Assembly: GCA_022826125.1 (NCBI GenBank)
Contig: JAJDVM010000217.1
Coordinates: forward strand, 1 to 64,000
DNA length: 64,000 bases
Direction: 5' to 3'
Origin: Defluviicoccus sp.
Lineage (GTDB): Bacteria; Pseudomonadota; Alphaproteobacteria; MPNO01
The notes below the pieces were generated by a model. It was given only the letters and a program-made list of their open reading frames with translations. It made no database searches and had not been told where the DNA came from. Position 1 is the first letter of the stretch; each line of letters begins with the position of its first letter. Below are positions 16,217-29,560 of this stretch, one piece after another. Both the position numbers and the translations under genes were made by a program.

Positions 16217-17257
16217 GTGCGAGACCGGCCGACACAGCGGCACCGATCTGCGAGGACGGCGGCGGGCGGACGCCGCCGGGGCCGCACGATCGCCGCCCTC
16301 GATCTCGGCACCAACAACTGCCGGCTGCTGATCGCGCGGCCGAGCGCGGACGGGTTCAGGGTGATCGACGGGTTCTCGCGGATCGTGCGGCTGGGCCAGG
16401 GGCTCGAAGCCACCGGGGAGCTCTGCGAGACGGCGATCGAGCGCACCGTCGCCGCGCTCGCGGTCTGCGCCGACAAGGTGCGCCGGCACCGGGTCGCCCG
16501 CGCCCGCTACGTCGCCACCGAGGCGGCGCGACGGGCGGCGAATTGCTCCGGGTTCCTCGCGCGGGTGGCGGAGGAGACCGGCATCGAGCTCGACATCATC
16601 TCGTCGCGCGAGGAAGCGAGGCTCACCCTCCAGGGCTGCCTGCCGCTGTTCGATCCGGCGGTGCCCTATGGGCTGATCTTCGATGTCGGCGGCGGCAGCG
16701 CCGAGATCGTCTGGCTCCGGCTCTCGGGCGACGGCGGGCAGGAAATCCTCGGTTGGGTCTCGCTCCCGGTCGGCGTGGTGACGCTGACCGAGCGGCACGG
16801 GCCCAACGACTTTTCCGCCGAGGAGTACGAGGCGACGGTCCGCGAGGTCGCCGCCATGTTGGCGCCGTTCGATACCGAGCACGGCATCCGGCGCCGGATA
16901 GACCGGGGCCGCGTCCAGATGCTGGGGACCGCCGGGACGGTGACCACCATCGCGGGCGTCAGCCTCGGGCTCAAGCGATACGACCGCGCCGTCGTCGACG
17001 GCTCCTATCTCGGCTTCGACGAGATCCGCCGGATCAGCGGCCTGTTGTCGCGCTCGAGCTATGCCGAACGCGCGGCCCATCCGTCGATCGGCAACGGACG
17101 GGCGGACCTCGTGGTCGCCGGCTGCGCGATACTCGAAGCGATCTGCCGCACCTGGCCGGCGGGCCGGCTTCGGGTCGCCGACCGCGGCGTCCGGGAGGGC
17201 ATCCTGCTCCAGCTGGCCGCCGAGCTCGGCGGCGGGTCCGCCCGTGGCCGCGCGTGA
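16217..17257 (+). CDS. Ppx/GppA-family phosphatase
   Basis: TIAALDLGTNNCRLLIARP..FDVGGGSAEIVWL..GTAGTVTTIAGV. Confidence 0.9.
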   Translation: MRDRPTQRHRSARTAAGGRRRGRTIAALDLGTNNCRLLIARPSADGFRVIDGFSRIVRLGQGLEATGELCETAIERTVAALAVCADKVRRHRVARARYVATEAARRAANCSGFLARVAEETGIELDIISSREEARLTLQGCLPLFDPAVPYGLIFDVGGGSAEIVWLRLSGDGGQEILGWVSLPVGVVTLTERHGPNDFSAEEYEATVREVAAMLAPFDTEHGIRRRIDRGRVQMLGTAGTVTTIAGVSLGLKRYDRAVVDGSYLGFDEIRRISGLLSRSSYAERAAHPSIGNGRADLVVAGCAILEAICRTWPAGRLRVADRGVREGILLQLAAELGGGSARGRA

Positions 17258-17954
17258 CGGGAAACGGGGCGGCAAGCGCGGCAAGCGGGTCGGGCGACGG
17301 GGGCCGACCGTCCGGGTGAAGACGGCCCGGGGGCGCAAGCCCTCGTCCACGCGGTGGCTGCAACGCCAGCTCAACGATCCCTATGTTGCCGCCGCAGCCA
17401 GGCACGGCTACCGCTCGCGTGCCGCCTGGAAGCTGATCGAGATCGACGACAGGTTCGGCCTGCTCGGCGGCGGCGCCGCGGTTCTCGATCTCGGCGCCGC
17501 GCCGGGCGGATGGACCCAGGTCGCCGTGGAGCGCGCCCCGGGAGGCCGCATCGTCGCCCTCGACCGCGTCGAAATGGAGCCGGTCGACGGCGCCGAGATC
17601 CGCACCGTCGATCTCGACGACGACGCGGCGGCCGACGTGCTGATCGGCGAGCTGGCGGGCGGTATCGACCTCGTCCTGTCCGACATGGCGATCTCCGCCA
17701 CCGGCCACCGCGGCACCGACCAGGTGCGCAACCGGCGGCTCGCGGAGCTCGCCTTCGACGTCGCGCGCCGCGTGCTGAAGCCGGGCGGCGAGTTCGTGGT
17801 CAAGGCGTTCCACGGCGGCGGCGACGCAAGCTTCGTAGCCGGGCTCAAGCGCGCCTTCCGCGAGGTCCGCAGCGTCAAGCCTACCGCCTCGCGCCCCGAG
17901 TCCGCCGAGCTCTACCTCGTCGCCCGCGGGTTCCGGGGCGGGGAGGCGGGCTGA
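17244..17954 (+). CDS. rlmE: 23S rRNA (uridine-2'-O-)-methyltransferase RlmE/FtsJ
   Basis: RWLQRQLNDPYVAAAARHGYRSRAAWKLIEIDDRF..VLDLGAAPGGWTQVA; GTG start overlapping the Ppx stop. Confidence 0.93.
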   Translation: MAARDGKRGGKRGKRVGRRGPTVRVKTARGRKPSSTRWLQRQLNDPYVAAAARHGYRSRAAWKLIEIDDRFGLLGGGAAVLDLGAAPGGWTQVAVERAPGGRIVALDRVEMEPVDGAEIRTVDLDDDAAADVLIGELAGGIDLVLSDMAISATGHRGTDQVRNRRLAELAFDVARRVLKPGGEFVVKAFHGGGDASFVAGLKRAFREVRSVKPTASRPESAELYLVARGFRGGEAG

Positions 17955-17994
17955 GGTGTTGGAGGGTTCTTCGACTCCGTTTTCTTTTGCCACA

Positions 17995-18020
17995 TTGTAA
18001 CTTATGTTTTAGTGTTACAA
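17995..18020. promoter_or_regulatory. Inverted repeat TTGTAAC-N12-GTTACAA, candidate operator of the downstream wHTH-Fic pair
   Basis: 7-bp perfect arms in an AT-rich patch, 39 nt upstream of the 18059 start codon. Confidence 0.45.
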
Positions 18021-18058
18021 ACGACGCCCGCATGGGCTCGGGCGAACGAGGCGATGTG

Positions 18059-18560
18059 ATGCCTACGATCCGCATTTCGGACGACTCGATGCGCCGACTG
18101 AAGGCATGGGCCGAGCCGCTGGAAGACACCGCGAACTCGGCGCTTGAGAAGGCTTTGGACGCCGCTGAACGCTATGTTGCGCAAGGTGGGGCGGGAGGGC
18201 CCGATCCGGTCCGGCGATCGCGGCCGGCCGCCAAACGCTTTCTCAAACTTCCGGAGGATGAGTTTTTCGTCCCTCTCCTGGAGACGATCCATGAAATGGG
18301 TGGCGCGGCGCACGTGCGGGATATACGGCCGGCCATGAAGGAGCGTCTGAAGGCGCGAATGCTTCCGCACGACTTCGAGCGCGTTCCGTCGGGCGAGGAA
18401 CGGTGGTGGAACACCGCCCACGCGGCGCGGTTCCGCCTGGTCCGGGACGGTCTTCTCCGGAAGGATTCGGGACACGGCGTCTGGGCCTTGTCCGAAGAGG
18501 GACGCGGCTTCGTGGAGGCCCGGCTCGCGAAATCCGGCTCCGGCGAAGGGAATGCACCGG

Positions 18561-18568
<8 letters not shown>
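18059..18568 (+). CDS. 169-aa protein with RHH-like N-terminus and winged-helix (Mrr-N-like) domain
   Basis: [39 protein letters not shown] .. [85 protein letters not shown]. Confidence 0.65.
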
Positions 18569-21606
<3,038 letters not shown>

Positions 21607-21613
21607 GGGCGGC

Positions 21614-22153
21614 GTGACGGAAACGCTCAGACCCGCCCGGCCGAGCGACGCCCCGGCGATCGCGCGGATCTACGTCGCCGGCTGGCAGGACGCCTATCCC
21701 GGCCTGCTGCCCGATCGTCTGCTGGTCGGCATGCGCCGGACGGACGGGCGCGCCGAGCGTTGGGCGGGGACGATCCGCCATCCCGCGCGCGGCGAGAGAA
21801 TCATGGTCGCGGAGGCCGGGGACGGGACCGTGATCGGGTTCGCCGGCGGCGGCCCCGCCCGGGCGCGCGGCTTCGCCTACGACGCCGAAATCTACACGCT
21901 CTATGTCGACGGCGATCATCAGGAAGGCGGCGTCGGACGGCGGCTGTTTTCCGGCCTCGCTCTCGATCTCGCCCGCGGGCTGGGGCCGTCCTTGATCGTG
22001 TGGGTGCTCGCCGGCAACCCGGCGCGCTATTTCTACGAGGCGCTGGGCGGTCGCAATGTCGGCCGCCGGGCGGGTTCGCTGGGCGGCGCGGCGATCGAGG
22101 AGCTCGCCTTCGGCTGGCCCGACGCCGCGGTGCTCGCCGCGCCGCACGGCTAG
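21614..22153 (+). CDS. GNAT-family N-acetyltransferase
   Basis: LRPARPSDAPAIARIYVAGWQDAYPGLLP..TLYVDGDHQEGGVGRRLF. Confidence 0.88.
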   Translation: MTETLRPARPSDAPAIARIYVAGWQDAYPGLLPDRLLVGMRRTDGRAERWAGTIRHPARGERIMVAEAGDGTVIGFAGGGPARARGFAYDAEIYTLYVDGDHQEGGVGRRLFSGLALDLARGLGPSLIVWVLAGNPARYFYEALGGRNVGRRAGSLGGAAIEELAFGWPDAAVLAAPHG

Positions 22154-22168
22154 GGGCCGAGGCCCCGA

Positions 22169-23725
22169 ATGGAGCGTTCCGGCGACGCCGTCCTGATCCT
22201 CGATTTCGGCTCCCAGGTCACCCAGCTGATCGCGCGCCGGATCCGCGAGAACGGCGTCTATTGCGAGATCCACCCGTATTTCCACGACGAGGCCGCCATC
22301 CGGGAGTTCGGGCCCAGGGCCGTCGTGCTCTCCGGCGGGCCGGACTCGATCACCCGGACGGATTCGCCCCGGGTTCCCGATATCGTGTTCGATCTCGGGG
22401 TGCCGGTTCTCGGCATCTGTTACGGCCAGCAGGCGATGTGCGCGGCGCTCGGCGGGGCGGTCGACAGCGGCGAGGAGCGCGAGTTCGGCCGCGCGGATCT
22501 CACCGTGACGCAAGAGTGCGCGCTGTTCGACGGCGTCTGGCGTCCGGGCGACAACGCGCAAGTCTGGATGAGCCACGGCGACCGGGTGACCCGGCTGCCC
22601 GAGGGATTCGCCCCCGCGGCGGTCAGCGAAGGCGCGCCCTACGCGGCGATCGCCGACGACGCCCGCGGATATTACGGCGTCCAGTTCCACCCCGAGGTCG
22701 TCCACACCCCCGACGGCGCGGCGCTGCTCCGGAGCTTTACCCACCGCATCGCCGGCTGCGGCGGGGACTGGACCATGGCCGCCTATCGCGACCGGGCGAT
22801 CGAGCGGGTGCGCGCCCAGGTCGGCGACGGCCGCGTCGTCTGCGGGCTCTCCGGCGGCGTCGACAGCGCGGTGACCGCCGTCCTGCTGCACGAGGCGTTG
22901 GGAGAGCGGTTCTTCTGCGTCTACGTCGATACCGGGCTGATGCGCGCCGGCGAGAGCGAGGCGGTGGTCGACCTCTTCCGCGGCCACTACAACATCCCGC
23001 TCCGCGCCGTCGACGCGCGGGAGCGCTTCCTCGCGGAGCTCGCCAGCGTGACCGACCCGGAGGAGAAGCGCAAGCGCATCGGGTCGGCGTTCATCGACGT
23101 CTTCGCGGCCGAGGCCGAGGCCGCCGGCGGCGCCGAGTTCCTCGCTCAGGGCACGCTCTATCCCGACGTGATCGAGTCGGTCTCCGTGACCGGCGGGCCG
23201 AGCGTGGTGATCAAGTCGCACCACAATGTCGGCGGTCTCCCCGAGCGCATGGACATGGCGCTGGTCGAGCCGCTGCGCGAGCTCTTCAAGGACGAGGTGC
23301 GCGAGCTCGGGCGCACGCTCGGCCTGCCCGAGACGATGATCGGGCGGCATCCGTTCCCGGGTCCCGGTCTCGCGATCCGCATCCCGGGCGAGGTAACCGG
23401 GGAAAGTCTCGATATTCTCCGCCGCGCCGACGCGATCTATCTCGAGGAGCTGCGGGCGGCCGGGCTCTACGACGAGATCTGGCAGGCCTTCGCGGTTCTC
23501 CTGCCGGTCCGCACCGTCGGCGTGATGGGCGACGAGCGCAGCTACGACCGGGTCTGCGCGCTCCGCGCCGTGGTCTCCACCGACGGCATGACGGCCGAGA
23601 GCTACCCGTTCGACCACGCCACGATCGCGCGGATCGGCACCCGGATCGTCAACGAGGTCCGGGGCATCAACCGCGTGGTCTACGACGTGACCTCGAAGCC
23701 TCCCGGCACCATCGAGTGGGAGTAG
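22169..23725 (+). CDS. guaA: GMP synthase (glutamine-hydrolysing)
   Basis: [49 protein letters not shown]-terminus KPPGTIEWE. Confidence 0.98.
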   Translation: MERSGDAVLILDFGSQVTQLIARRIRENGVYCEIHPYFHDEAAIREFGPRAVVLSGGPDSITRTDSPRVPDIVFDLGVPVLGICYGQQAMCAALGGAVDSGEEREFGRADLTVTQECALFDGVWRPGDNAQVWMSHGDRVTRLPEGFAPAAVSEGAPYAAIADDARGYYGVQFHPEVVHTPDGAALLRSFTHRIAGCGGDWTMAAYRDRAIERVRAQVGDGRVVCGLSGGVDSAVTAVLLHEALGERFFCVYVDTGLMRAGESEAVVDLFRGHYNIPLRAVDARERFLAELASVTDPEEKRKRIGSAFIDVFAAEAEAAGGAEFLAQGTLYPDVIESVSVTGGPSVVIKSHHNVGGLPERMDMALVEPLRELFKDEVRELGRTLGLPETMIGRHPFPGPGLAIRIPGEVTGESLDILRRADAIYLEELRAAGLYDEIWQAFAVLLPVRTVGVMGDERSYDRVCALRAVVSTDGMTAESYPFDHATIARIGTRIVNEVRGINRVVYDVTSKPPGTIEWE

Positions 23726-23796
23726 AGGTGTTCCGGACCGGGACAGAACCGGGAAAGCCGGTGGACTGCGTGTAGGCGGGCTGCTAGATTCAACCG

Positions 23797-24228
23797 GTGA
23801 TGGATCCGGGTCTCGCCGTTTTCACCGCTTCCGCTACGCTGTTCGTGGCCTTGGCCACGCTGATGCTCGGCCTGTTCGCATGGCTGCGCGCCGACATGCG
23901 CCATATGGAGGAACGCATGGAAGCCCGCATGAACGAGCGGTTCGACCGGATGAACGGGCGGCTCGAAGGGATGAACGGGCGGCTCGACGGGATGAACGGG
24001 CGGCTCGACGGGATGGACGAGCGGTTCGACCGGATGGACCAGCGGCTCGACCGGATGGACGAGCGGTTCGATCGAATGGACGAGCGGTTCGATCGAATGG
24101 ACGAGCGGTTCGACCGGATCGAGACACGGCTAGCCGCGGTGGAGCACGGCGAGGCTAAGCTCGAAGGGCTGCTCGAGGGCCTGCGGGAGGCGATTGCCGG
24201 ACGGGTCCCCCGCGACGCCGTCCAATAG
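23797..24228 (+). CDS. Membrane-anchored coiled-coil protein built of heptad repeats
   Basis: N-terminal TM FTASATLFVALATLMLGLFAWL, then nine heptads MNERFDR/MNGRLDG/MDERFDR. Confidence 0.7.
   Translation: MMDPGLAVFTASATLFVALATLMLGLFAWLRADMRHMEERMEARMNERFDRMNGRLEGMNGRLDGMNGRLDGMDERFDRMDQRLDRMDERFDRMDERFDRMDERFDRIETRLAAVEHGEAKLEGLLEGLREAIAGRVPRDAVQ
23929..24117 (+). repeat. 21-bp tandem repeat (9 units) encoding a 7-aa coiled-coil unit
   Basis: ATGGACGAGCGGTTCGATCGA-type units in register with the reading frame. Confidence 0.9.
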
Positions 24229-24374
24229 GCCGGTCGGACGGCCCCGGCGCCGCGAGTCCCCCTCCCTCGCCGGGAAGGGGGACGGGGTGAGGGGCGTCGG
24301 CGGGCAGCTCTCAGCACACGACCGAGACCGTGGCATGCTATAGTCCGGGCAAACCCGATCTGGAGGCCCGAAAG

Positions 24375-25184
24375 ATGATCGTGCAAAGCGCACCCCCGGA
24401 AGAGCCGCGTTTCGTCATCACGATGGCCCAGCACACGACCTTCGCCGGGCGCCTCGCCCGCGCCTTCGGCAACGAGGACTTCGAGTCCGTCGAGCCGCGC
24501 GACGTCGTTCTCTACATCGTCGACCACCACGATGCCGGCTGGGCCGACCTCGACGGGGAAGGGCGGATCGATCCGGCCACCGGCCTGCCCTACAACCTCG
24601 TCCAGACGCCGTTCTCGGAGATCGTCAAGACTTCCGCCGCCTCGCCCGAGTTCAACAGCCGCCGCCACGCCTATTGCGGGCTGTTGTCGAGCATGCACAG
24701 CTGGGGCCTCTATAACGGCCGCTACGGCATGTCGGACCATGTCCTGCTCGACAAGCTGGCCGCGGAAAACCGCGTGACGGCGGAGGGCATGCTGAACGGC
24801 GAGCTCGAACGCCAGGCCCGCCTCAAGCATGCGCTGGCGGAGAATCCCGACACCGCGGAATGGGTGGACGAGGCGCAGGTGATGCAGAACTACAAGCAGC
24901 TGCAGTTCTTCGACACCATGGCGCTCTACTTCAACTGCAACGGCGCGGCCGACCGCAAGCCCGAGACCTTCACCCACGTGCCCAAGTCGAGGGACGAGGA
25001 CGCCACCGTCGCGCTTACGCCGCGGGACGATATGACCTACGCGCTCGATCCCTACCCGTTCGCCGAGGACGGGCTCGAAGTGTCGTTCGCCGGGCGCTAC
25101 CTGGCGCCCCTGCGGGACGCGGCGAATGTCGACCTCGAGGCGATCGACGCGGAGTGGCAGACGGTGCGTCTGGTCGCCGGCTGA
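24375..25184 (+). CDS. DUF3891-family protein
   Basis: MIVQSAPPEEPRFVITMAQHTTFAGRLARAFGN..VVLYIVDHHDAGWADLD..; family assigned from memory. Confidence 0.75.
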   Translation: MIVQSAPPEEPRFVITMAQHTTFAGRLARAFGNEDFESVEPRDVVLYIVDHHDAGWADLDGEGRIDPATGLPYNLVQTPFSEIVKTSAASPEFNSRRHAYCGLLSSMHSWGLYNGRYGMSDHVLLDKLAAENRVTAEGMLNGELERQARLKHALAENPDTAEWVDEAQVMQNYKQLQFFDTMALYFNCNGAADRKPETFTHVPKSRDEDATVALTPRDDMTYALDPYPFAEDGLEVSFAGRYLAPLRDAANVDLEAIDAEWQTVRLVAG

Positions 25185-25190
25185 GGCGCG

Positions 25191-26294
25191 ATGAGCGGCG
25201 ACATCGAGGCCCGCAAGAGGCAGCATATCGATACCGTCCTGGGGGAGGACGTCTCCGCCAAGGGGATATCGACGGGCTTCGAGCGGTTCTTCTTCGAGCA
25301 CGCCGCGCTGCCGGAGATCGATCTCGACGCGGTCGACCTGTCGACGCGGCTGTTCGGGCGCTCCCTCAGGGCGCCGCTGCTGATCGCGAGCATGACCGGC
25401 GGGACCGCCCGGGCGCGTGACATCAACCGGAACCTCGCCGCCGCCGCCGAGGCTCTGGGCATCGCGATGGGCGTGGGCTCGCAGCGCGCGATGATCGAAG
25501 ACCCGGCCCTGGCCGGGTCCTACCGCGTGCGCGACGTCGCTCCGAACATCCTCCTTTTCGCCAATTTCGGCGCCGTTCAGCTCAACGACGGTTACGGCGC
25601 CGACGAGGCGCGGCGCGCCGTCGAGACGATCGGCGCGGACGCGCTGTTCCTCCATTTCAACCCCTTGCAGGAAGCGGTGCAGCCGGGCGGGGATCGCGAC
25701 TGGTCCGGGCTTTATCGCAAGGTCGAAGAGCTTGCCGAGTCGCTCGACGTTCCGATCGTCGGCAAGGAGGTCGGCAACGGCATCGGGGCCGAGGCCGCCG
25801 CGCGGCTGATCGGTTGCGGTCTGGCGGCGGTCGACGTGTCGGGCGCCGGGGGCACCAGCTGGAGCGAGGTGGAGGCCTACCGCCAGCCCGATCCCGAGGT
25901 CCGGGCCGTGGCGCACAGCTTCGCCGGGTGGGGGATACCGACCGCGGCCGCCCTGATCGACGTGGTGCGCGCGATTCCCGATAGTCCGGTGTTCGCGAGC
26001 GGCGGAATCCGCGACGGTATCGATGCCGCCAAGGCGATCCGGCTCGGGGCTTCGCTGGCGGGGACCGCGGCCCCGATGCTGGAACACGGCGACGATGCGG
26101 CCGAAGCGGCAGGCAGGCGGATGGGGCGGATGATCGAGGAGCTCAGGATCGCCGCTTTCTGCGTCGGCGCCCGCGATATCGGGGCGCTTCGCCGCGCGGT
26201 GCTGCGCAGGACCTCGGACTGGGAGCCCGTGCCGGAGATACCGTCCGCCATTTCCGGGGCGGCCGCCATCCCCCGCCGCGCGCTGCGCCGATGA
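25191..26294 (+). CDS. fni: Type 2 isopentenyl-diphosphate delta-isomerase
   Basis: RKRQHIDTVLGEDVSAKGISTGFERFFFEHAALPEIDLDAVDLSTRLFGRSLRAPLLIASMTGGT..VDVSGAGGTSWSEVEAYR. Confidence 0.95.
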   Translation: MSGDIEARKRQHIDTVLGEDVSAKGISTGFERFFFEHAALPEIDLDAVDLSTRLFGRSLRAPLLIASMTGGTARARDINRNLAAAAEALGIAMGVGSQRAMIEDPALAGSYRVRDVAPNILLFANFGAVQLNDGYGADEARRAVETIGADALFLHFNPLQEAVQPGGDRDWSGLYRKVEELAESLDVPIVGKEVGNGIGAEAAARLIGCGLAAVDVSGAGGTSWSEVEAYRQPDPEVRAVAHSFAGWGIPTAAALIDVVRAIPDSPVFASGGIRDGIDAAKAIRLGASLAGTAAPMLEHGDDAAEAAGRRMGRMIEELRIAAFCVGARDIGALRRAVLRRTSDWEPVPEIPSAISGAAAIPRRALRR

Positions 26295-27001
26295 ATTCCT
26301 CTCCCCCTCCGCCGCCGGTCCGCGCGCCCGGCGACCCTCTCGCGCGGCCGCGCGACGCGGCGACGCTGATCGTCTACCGGGAGAACGCCGGCGTTCTGGA
26401 GGTGCTGATGGGCGAGCGGCATTCTAGGCACCGGTTCATGCCCAACCGGTTCGTGTTTCCCGGCGGGCGGATCGACGCCCGGGACTCGAGAGTGCGCTGC
26501 GCCACCCCCCTCGCGCCCGGGACGTCGGCGCGGCTGGGTCGGCGGCTCGCCCCCGCGCGGGCGCGCGCGATGGCGGTGGCCGCGATCCGCGAGACCTTCG
26601 AAGAGACCGGGCTGATCATCGGCGGGCCCGATCCCGATCCCCGCCGGCCGCCGCCGCGCGGCTGGGAAGGGTTTTTCGGCGCCGGTTTCGCGCCGGCGCT
26701 GGGCGCGCTCTCCTATGTCGCGCGCGCCGTGACTCCGCCGATCCGCCCGGTCCGGTTCAACGCCCGGTTCTTCGTCGTCGCCCACGACCGCGTGACCGGG
26801 GAAGCGCGGGATTCCCGCGAGCTCCTGGGGCTGAAATGGTTCACCGTCGAGGAGGCGTTGACGCTGGAGCTCGCCCAGATCACCCGGCGGGTGCTGACCC
26901 ATTTCGGCGCTTCCTTCGGGGATGTCGCGGGAACCGAGGACGACGGTCCGGTGCCCTACTTCAAATGGACGCCGACCGGCCACGTCCTGATCGACGAGTG
27001 A
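26291..27001 (+). CDS. NUDIX hydrolase
   Basis: FPGGRIDARD..AAIRETFEETGLIIG. Confidence 0.9.
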   Translation: MNSSPPPPPVRAPGDPLARPRDAATLIVYRENAGVLEVLMGERHSRHRFMPNRFVFPGGRIDARDSRVRCATPLAPGTSARLGRRLAPARARAMAVAAIRETFEETGLIIGGPDPDPRRPPPRGWEGFFGAGFAPALGALSYVARAVTPPIRPVRFNARFFVVAHDRVTGEARDSRELLGLKWFTVEEALTLELAQITRRVLTHFGASFGDVAGTEDDGPVPYFKWTPTGHVLIDE

Positions 27002-27019
27002 GGCGCGCCGCGCTCCCGG

Positions 27020-27352
27020 TCAGACCAGCCGGAGCGTCGGCTCGAAGAGGTCGAGCACCGCGCCCAGGGACGTACCCCGCCGAAGCCGCCGCGAACCGTC
27101 ATAGACCATGTATTCGGGCTCGCCCCGGTCGCCCGCCGCCACCTTGACGACGGTATAGGCGGGCCGGTCGGAGGCGCGGCGGAAGACCGAGAACATGGCC
27201 ATTCCGTCGCCCGCGCCCAGGGCGTAGTCCTTCCATTCGCCCATGGTGACGCGGCTGCTGTAGAGAGTCAGGAGGCGGTTGAGGTCGTGGCGGTCGAAAA
27301 AGACAGGGTCGGGTTTCTGCCGGTAGGCACGAAGGTCGAATAACGTCGCCAT
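27020..27352 (-). CDS. DUF2794-family protein
   Basis: FFDRHDLNRLLTLYSSRVTMGEWKDYALGAGDGMAMFSVFRRASDRPAYTVVK. Confidence 0.8.
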   Translation of the reverse strand: MATLFDLRAYRQKPDPVFFDRHDLNRLLTLYSSRVTMGEWKDYALGAGDGMAMFSVFRRASDRPAYTVVKVAAGDRGEPEYMVYDGSRRLRRGTSLGAVLDLFEPTLRLV

Positions 27353-27563
27353 TCTTCCGCCGTCACGCTCCCTCGGGATGACAATTTTGTGACCCTATCT
27401 ATATCGCTCATTCGGGCGGTGGCGTCCAGAGCGGGCCGGCGGGATTCGGGCGGCCGGCGCCGCGAATGTTGCGGTTTCCGCCGCGAGGCTGTAATCCCAT
27501 TGCCCGGCGGACCGTGGGCGGTGCCGGCCGCCGATACTGACCGGACCTGGCGGAGGGCCGAGC

Positions 27564-28217
27564 GTGGCCGACATCTTTCGCGAAATCGACGAGGAGTTGC
27601 GCCAGGAACGGGCGGAAAGGCTCTGGCGGCGCTACGGCAAATATGCCATCGGCGGCGCCGTGGCGGTGGTGGTGGCGATTGCCGCCTATACCGGTTGGCA
27701 GGAATACCGGACCGACCGGCAGCTCGAGGCGGGGGCGAAGTTCGCCGCCGCCAAGGCGCTCGCCGAAGAGGGCAAGACCGGCGACGCGGAAGCCCTGTTC
27801 GCCGCGCTCGGGGCCGAGTCCGGTACCGCCTACGGGGTTCTGGCCCGGTTCCACGCGGCCGCCCTGCGCGCCTCGTCCGGCGACCGGGCGGGCGCGGCGC
27901 TCGCCTTTCGCCAACTTGCCGGGGACGACTCGCTGGACCGGCCGATGCGCGATCTCGCGACCCTGCTCGCGGCGCAGAACGCGCTCGATGCGCCGGGCGC
28001 CGACGGGCAGGGAATCGCCGCCGACATCGAGCCGCTGACCAGGCCGGGCGGCGCGTGGCGTCACCTGGCGCTCGAGACCCTGGGCCTGATCGCGCGAAAT
28101 GCGGGGGATCCCGAACGGGCGAAGACATATTTCCAGCAGATCGTCGACGATCCCGGCGCGCCGCCGAACGTTCGCCTGCGCGCCTCCCACCTGCTGAAAC
28201 TGGTGACCGGCGCATGA
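27564..28217 (+). CDS. YfgM-like tetratricopeptide-type membrane protein
   Basis: MADIFREIDEELRQERAERLWRRYGKYAIGGAVAVVVAIAAY; directly upstream of bamB. Confidence 0.85.
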   Translation: MADIFREIDEELRQERAERLWRRYGKYAIGGAVAVVVAIAAYTGWQEYRTDRQLEAGAKFAAAKALAEEGKTGDAEALFAALGAESGTAYGVLARFHAAALRASSGDRAGAALAFRQLAGDDSLDRPMRDLATLLAAQNALDAPGADGQGIAADIEPLTRPGGAWRHLALETLGLIARNAGDPERAKTYFQQIVDDPGAPPNVRLRASHLLKLVTGA

Positions 28218-29560
28218 GGCCGACGGGCGGGGCGCGCATGCGTATGATCCGGCGTCTCGCGGCGGTCGGCGCGCTGCTGCTGACCGCCGGCTGCGGAGGC
28301 GGTTTCTTCGGCGAAGCGGAAGATCCCCCGCTTCCCGGCGAGCGGCTTCCGGTCATCGGCCTCGAAGAGACCCTCGTCCCCGATCCCCGGATCGCCGGTT
28401 TGCGCGTGGAGCTGCCGCCGCCGACGGTCAACGCGAACTGGCCGCAGGCGGGAGGACTCCCGAACCATGCGATGCATCACCTGGCCGCGCCCGGTGAGCT
28501 CGACCTCCGCTGGCGCGTCGACATAGGGCGCGGTTCCGACGGCGACGGACAGCTTCTCGCGCAGCCCGTCGTCGCCAGGGGGCGGGTCTACACGCTCGAC
28601 GTCGACGCCGAGCTCCGGGCCTTCGATCTCGACGACGGATCCTTCCTGTGGAATCGCGAGCTCGGGGACGAGACCCGCGAAGAGGGAACGCTCGGGGGCG
28701 GCCTCGCGGTGGGCGAGGGCCGGATCTACGTCACCACCGGGTTCGCCTACGTATTCGCTCTCGACGTCGACACCGGGGAGGAGTTGTGGCGGCGCAGGCT
28801 GTCCAACCCGATCCGCGCCGCGCCGACCGTCCGCGACGGCCGGGTGTTCGTCGTCACCCTGTCCAACGAGCTCTTCGCGCTCGACGCCGAGTCGGGTCGG
28901 GTTCTCTGGTCGCACGACGAGATCGTCGAGCCGGCGGGGCTGGCCGGCGGCGCATCCCCCGCCGTCGACGGCGGGATCGTCGTGGCGCCGTTCTCTTCCG
29001 GGGCGATCGTCGCCCTGCGCGCGGCCAACGGTAGGGTCGTGTGGTCCGACCGGCTGGTGGCGCTTCGGCGAACCGATCCCGTCTCCAGCCTCGCTCACGT
29101 GCGCGGCTTGCCGGTGATCGACCGCGGCCTCGCGATCGGCGTGAGCAACAGCGGCCGGACGGTGGCGATCGACCTCAGGACGGGGCGCCGGCTGTGGGAG
29201 CAGCGGATCGGAGGAACCAACACCGCCTGGGTGGCGGGCGAGTTCGTCTATCTGGTGTCCAACGACAATCAACTCGCCTGCCTGTCGCGCCGCGACGGAA
29301 GGGTGCGCTGGGTCCGCTCGCTGCCGCGGTTCGAGGACGAGGAGGACAAGACCGGACCCATCGGCTGGTCCGGGCCGGTGCTGGCGAGCGACCGGCTTCT
29401 GATCGCCGCCAGCACCGGCGAAGTACGGTCGGTCTCGCCCTATACCGGGGAGCCGCTCGGCCGCGTCGAAGTGCCGGACGCGGTGTTCATCCCGCCCGCG
29501 GTCGCCGGGGAGACCGTGTTCCTGCTGACCGAGGACGCGGAACTACTCGCGCTCAGGTGA
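28214..29560 (+). CDS. bamB: Outer membrane assembly lipoprotein BamB (PQQ beta-propeller)
   Basis: Lipobox LLTAGC; repeated PQQ-type blades; ATGA overlap with the upstream gene. Confidence 0.9.
   Translation: MRPTGGARMRMIRRLAAVGALLLTAGCGGGFFGEAEDPPLPGERLPVIGLEETLVPDPRIAGLRVELPPPTVNANWPQAGGLPNHAMHHLAAPGELDLRWRVDIGRGSDGDGQLLAQPVVARGRVYTLDVDAELRAFDLDDGSFLWNRELGDETREEGTLGGGLAVGEGRIYVTTGFAYVFALDVDTGEELWRRRLSNPIRAAPTVRDGRVFVVTLSNELFALDAESGRVLWSHDEIVEPAGLAGGASPAVDGGIVVAPFSSGAIVALRAANGRVVWSDRLVALRRTDPVSSLAHVRGLPVIDRGLAIGVSNSGRTVAIDLRTGRRLWEQRIGGTNTAWVAGEFVYLVSNDNQLACLSRRDGRVRWVRSLPRFEDEEDKTGPIGWSGPVLASDRLLIAASTGEVRSVSPYTGEPLGRVEVPDAVFIPPAVAGETVFLLTEDAELLALR

Noticed and set aside
23929-24117. CRISPR-like array
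   Set aside because: Units are contiguous 21-bp repeats in reading frame with no unique spacers.
23834-24127. Antisense ORF over the 21-bp repeats
   Set aside because: Any open frame in a tandem repeat with period divisible by three stays open on the other strand; no independent support.
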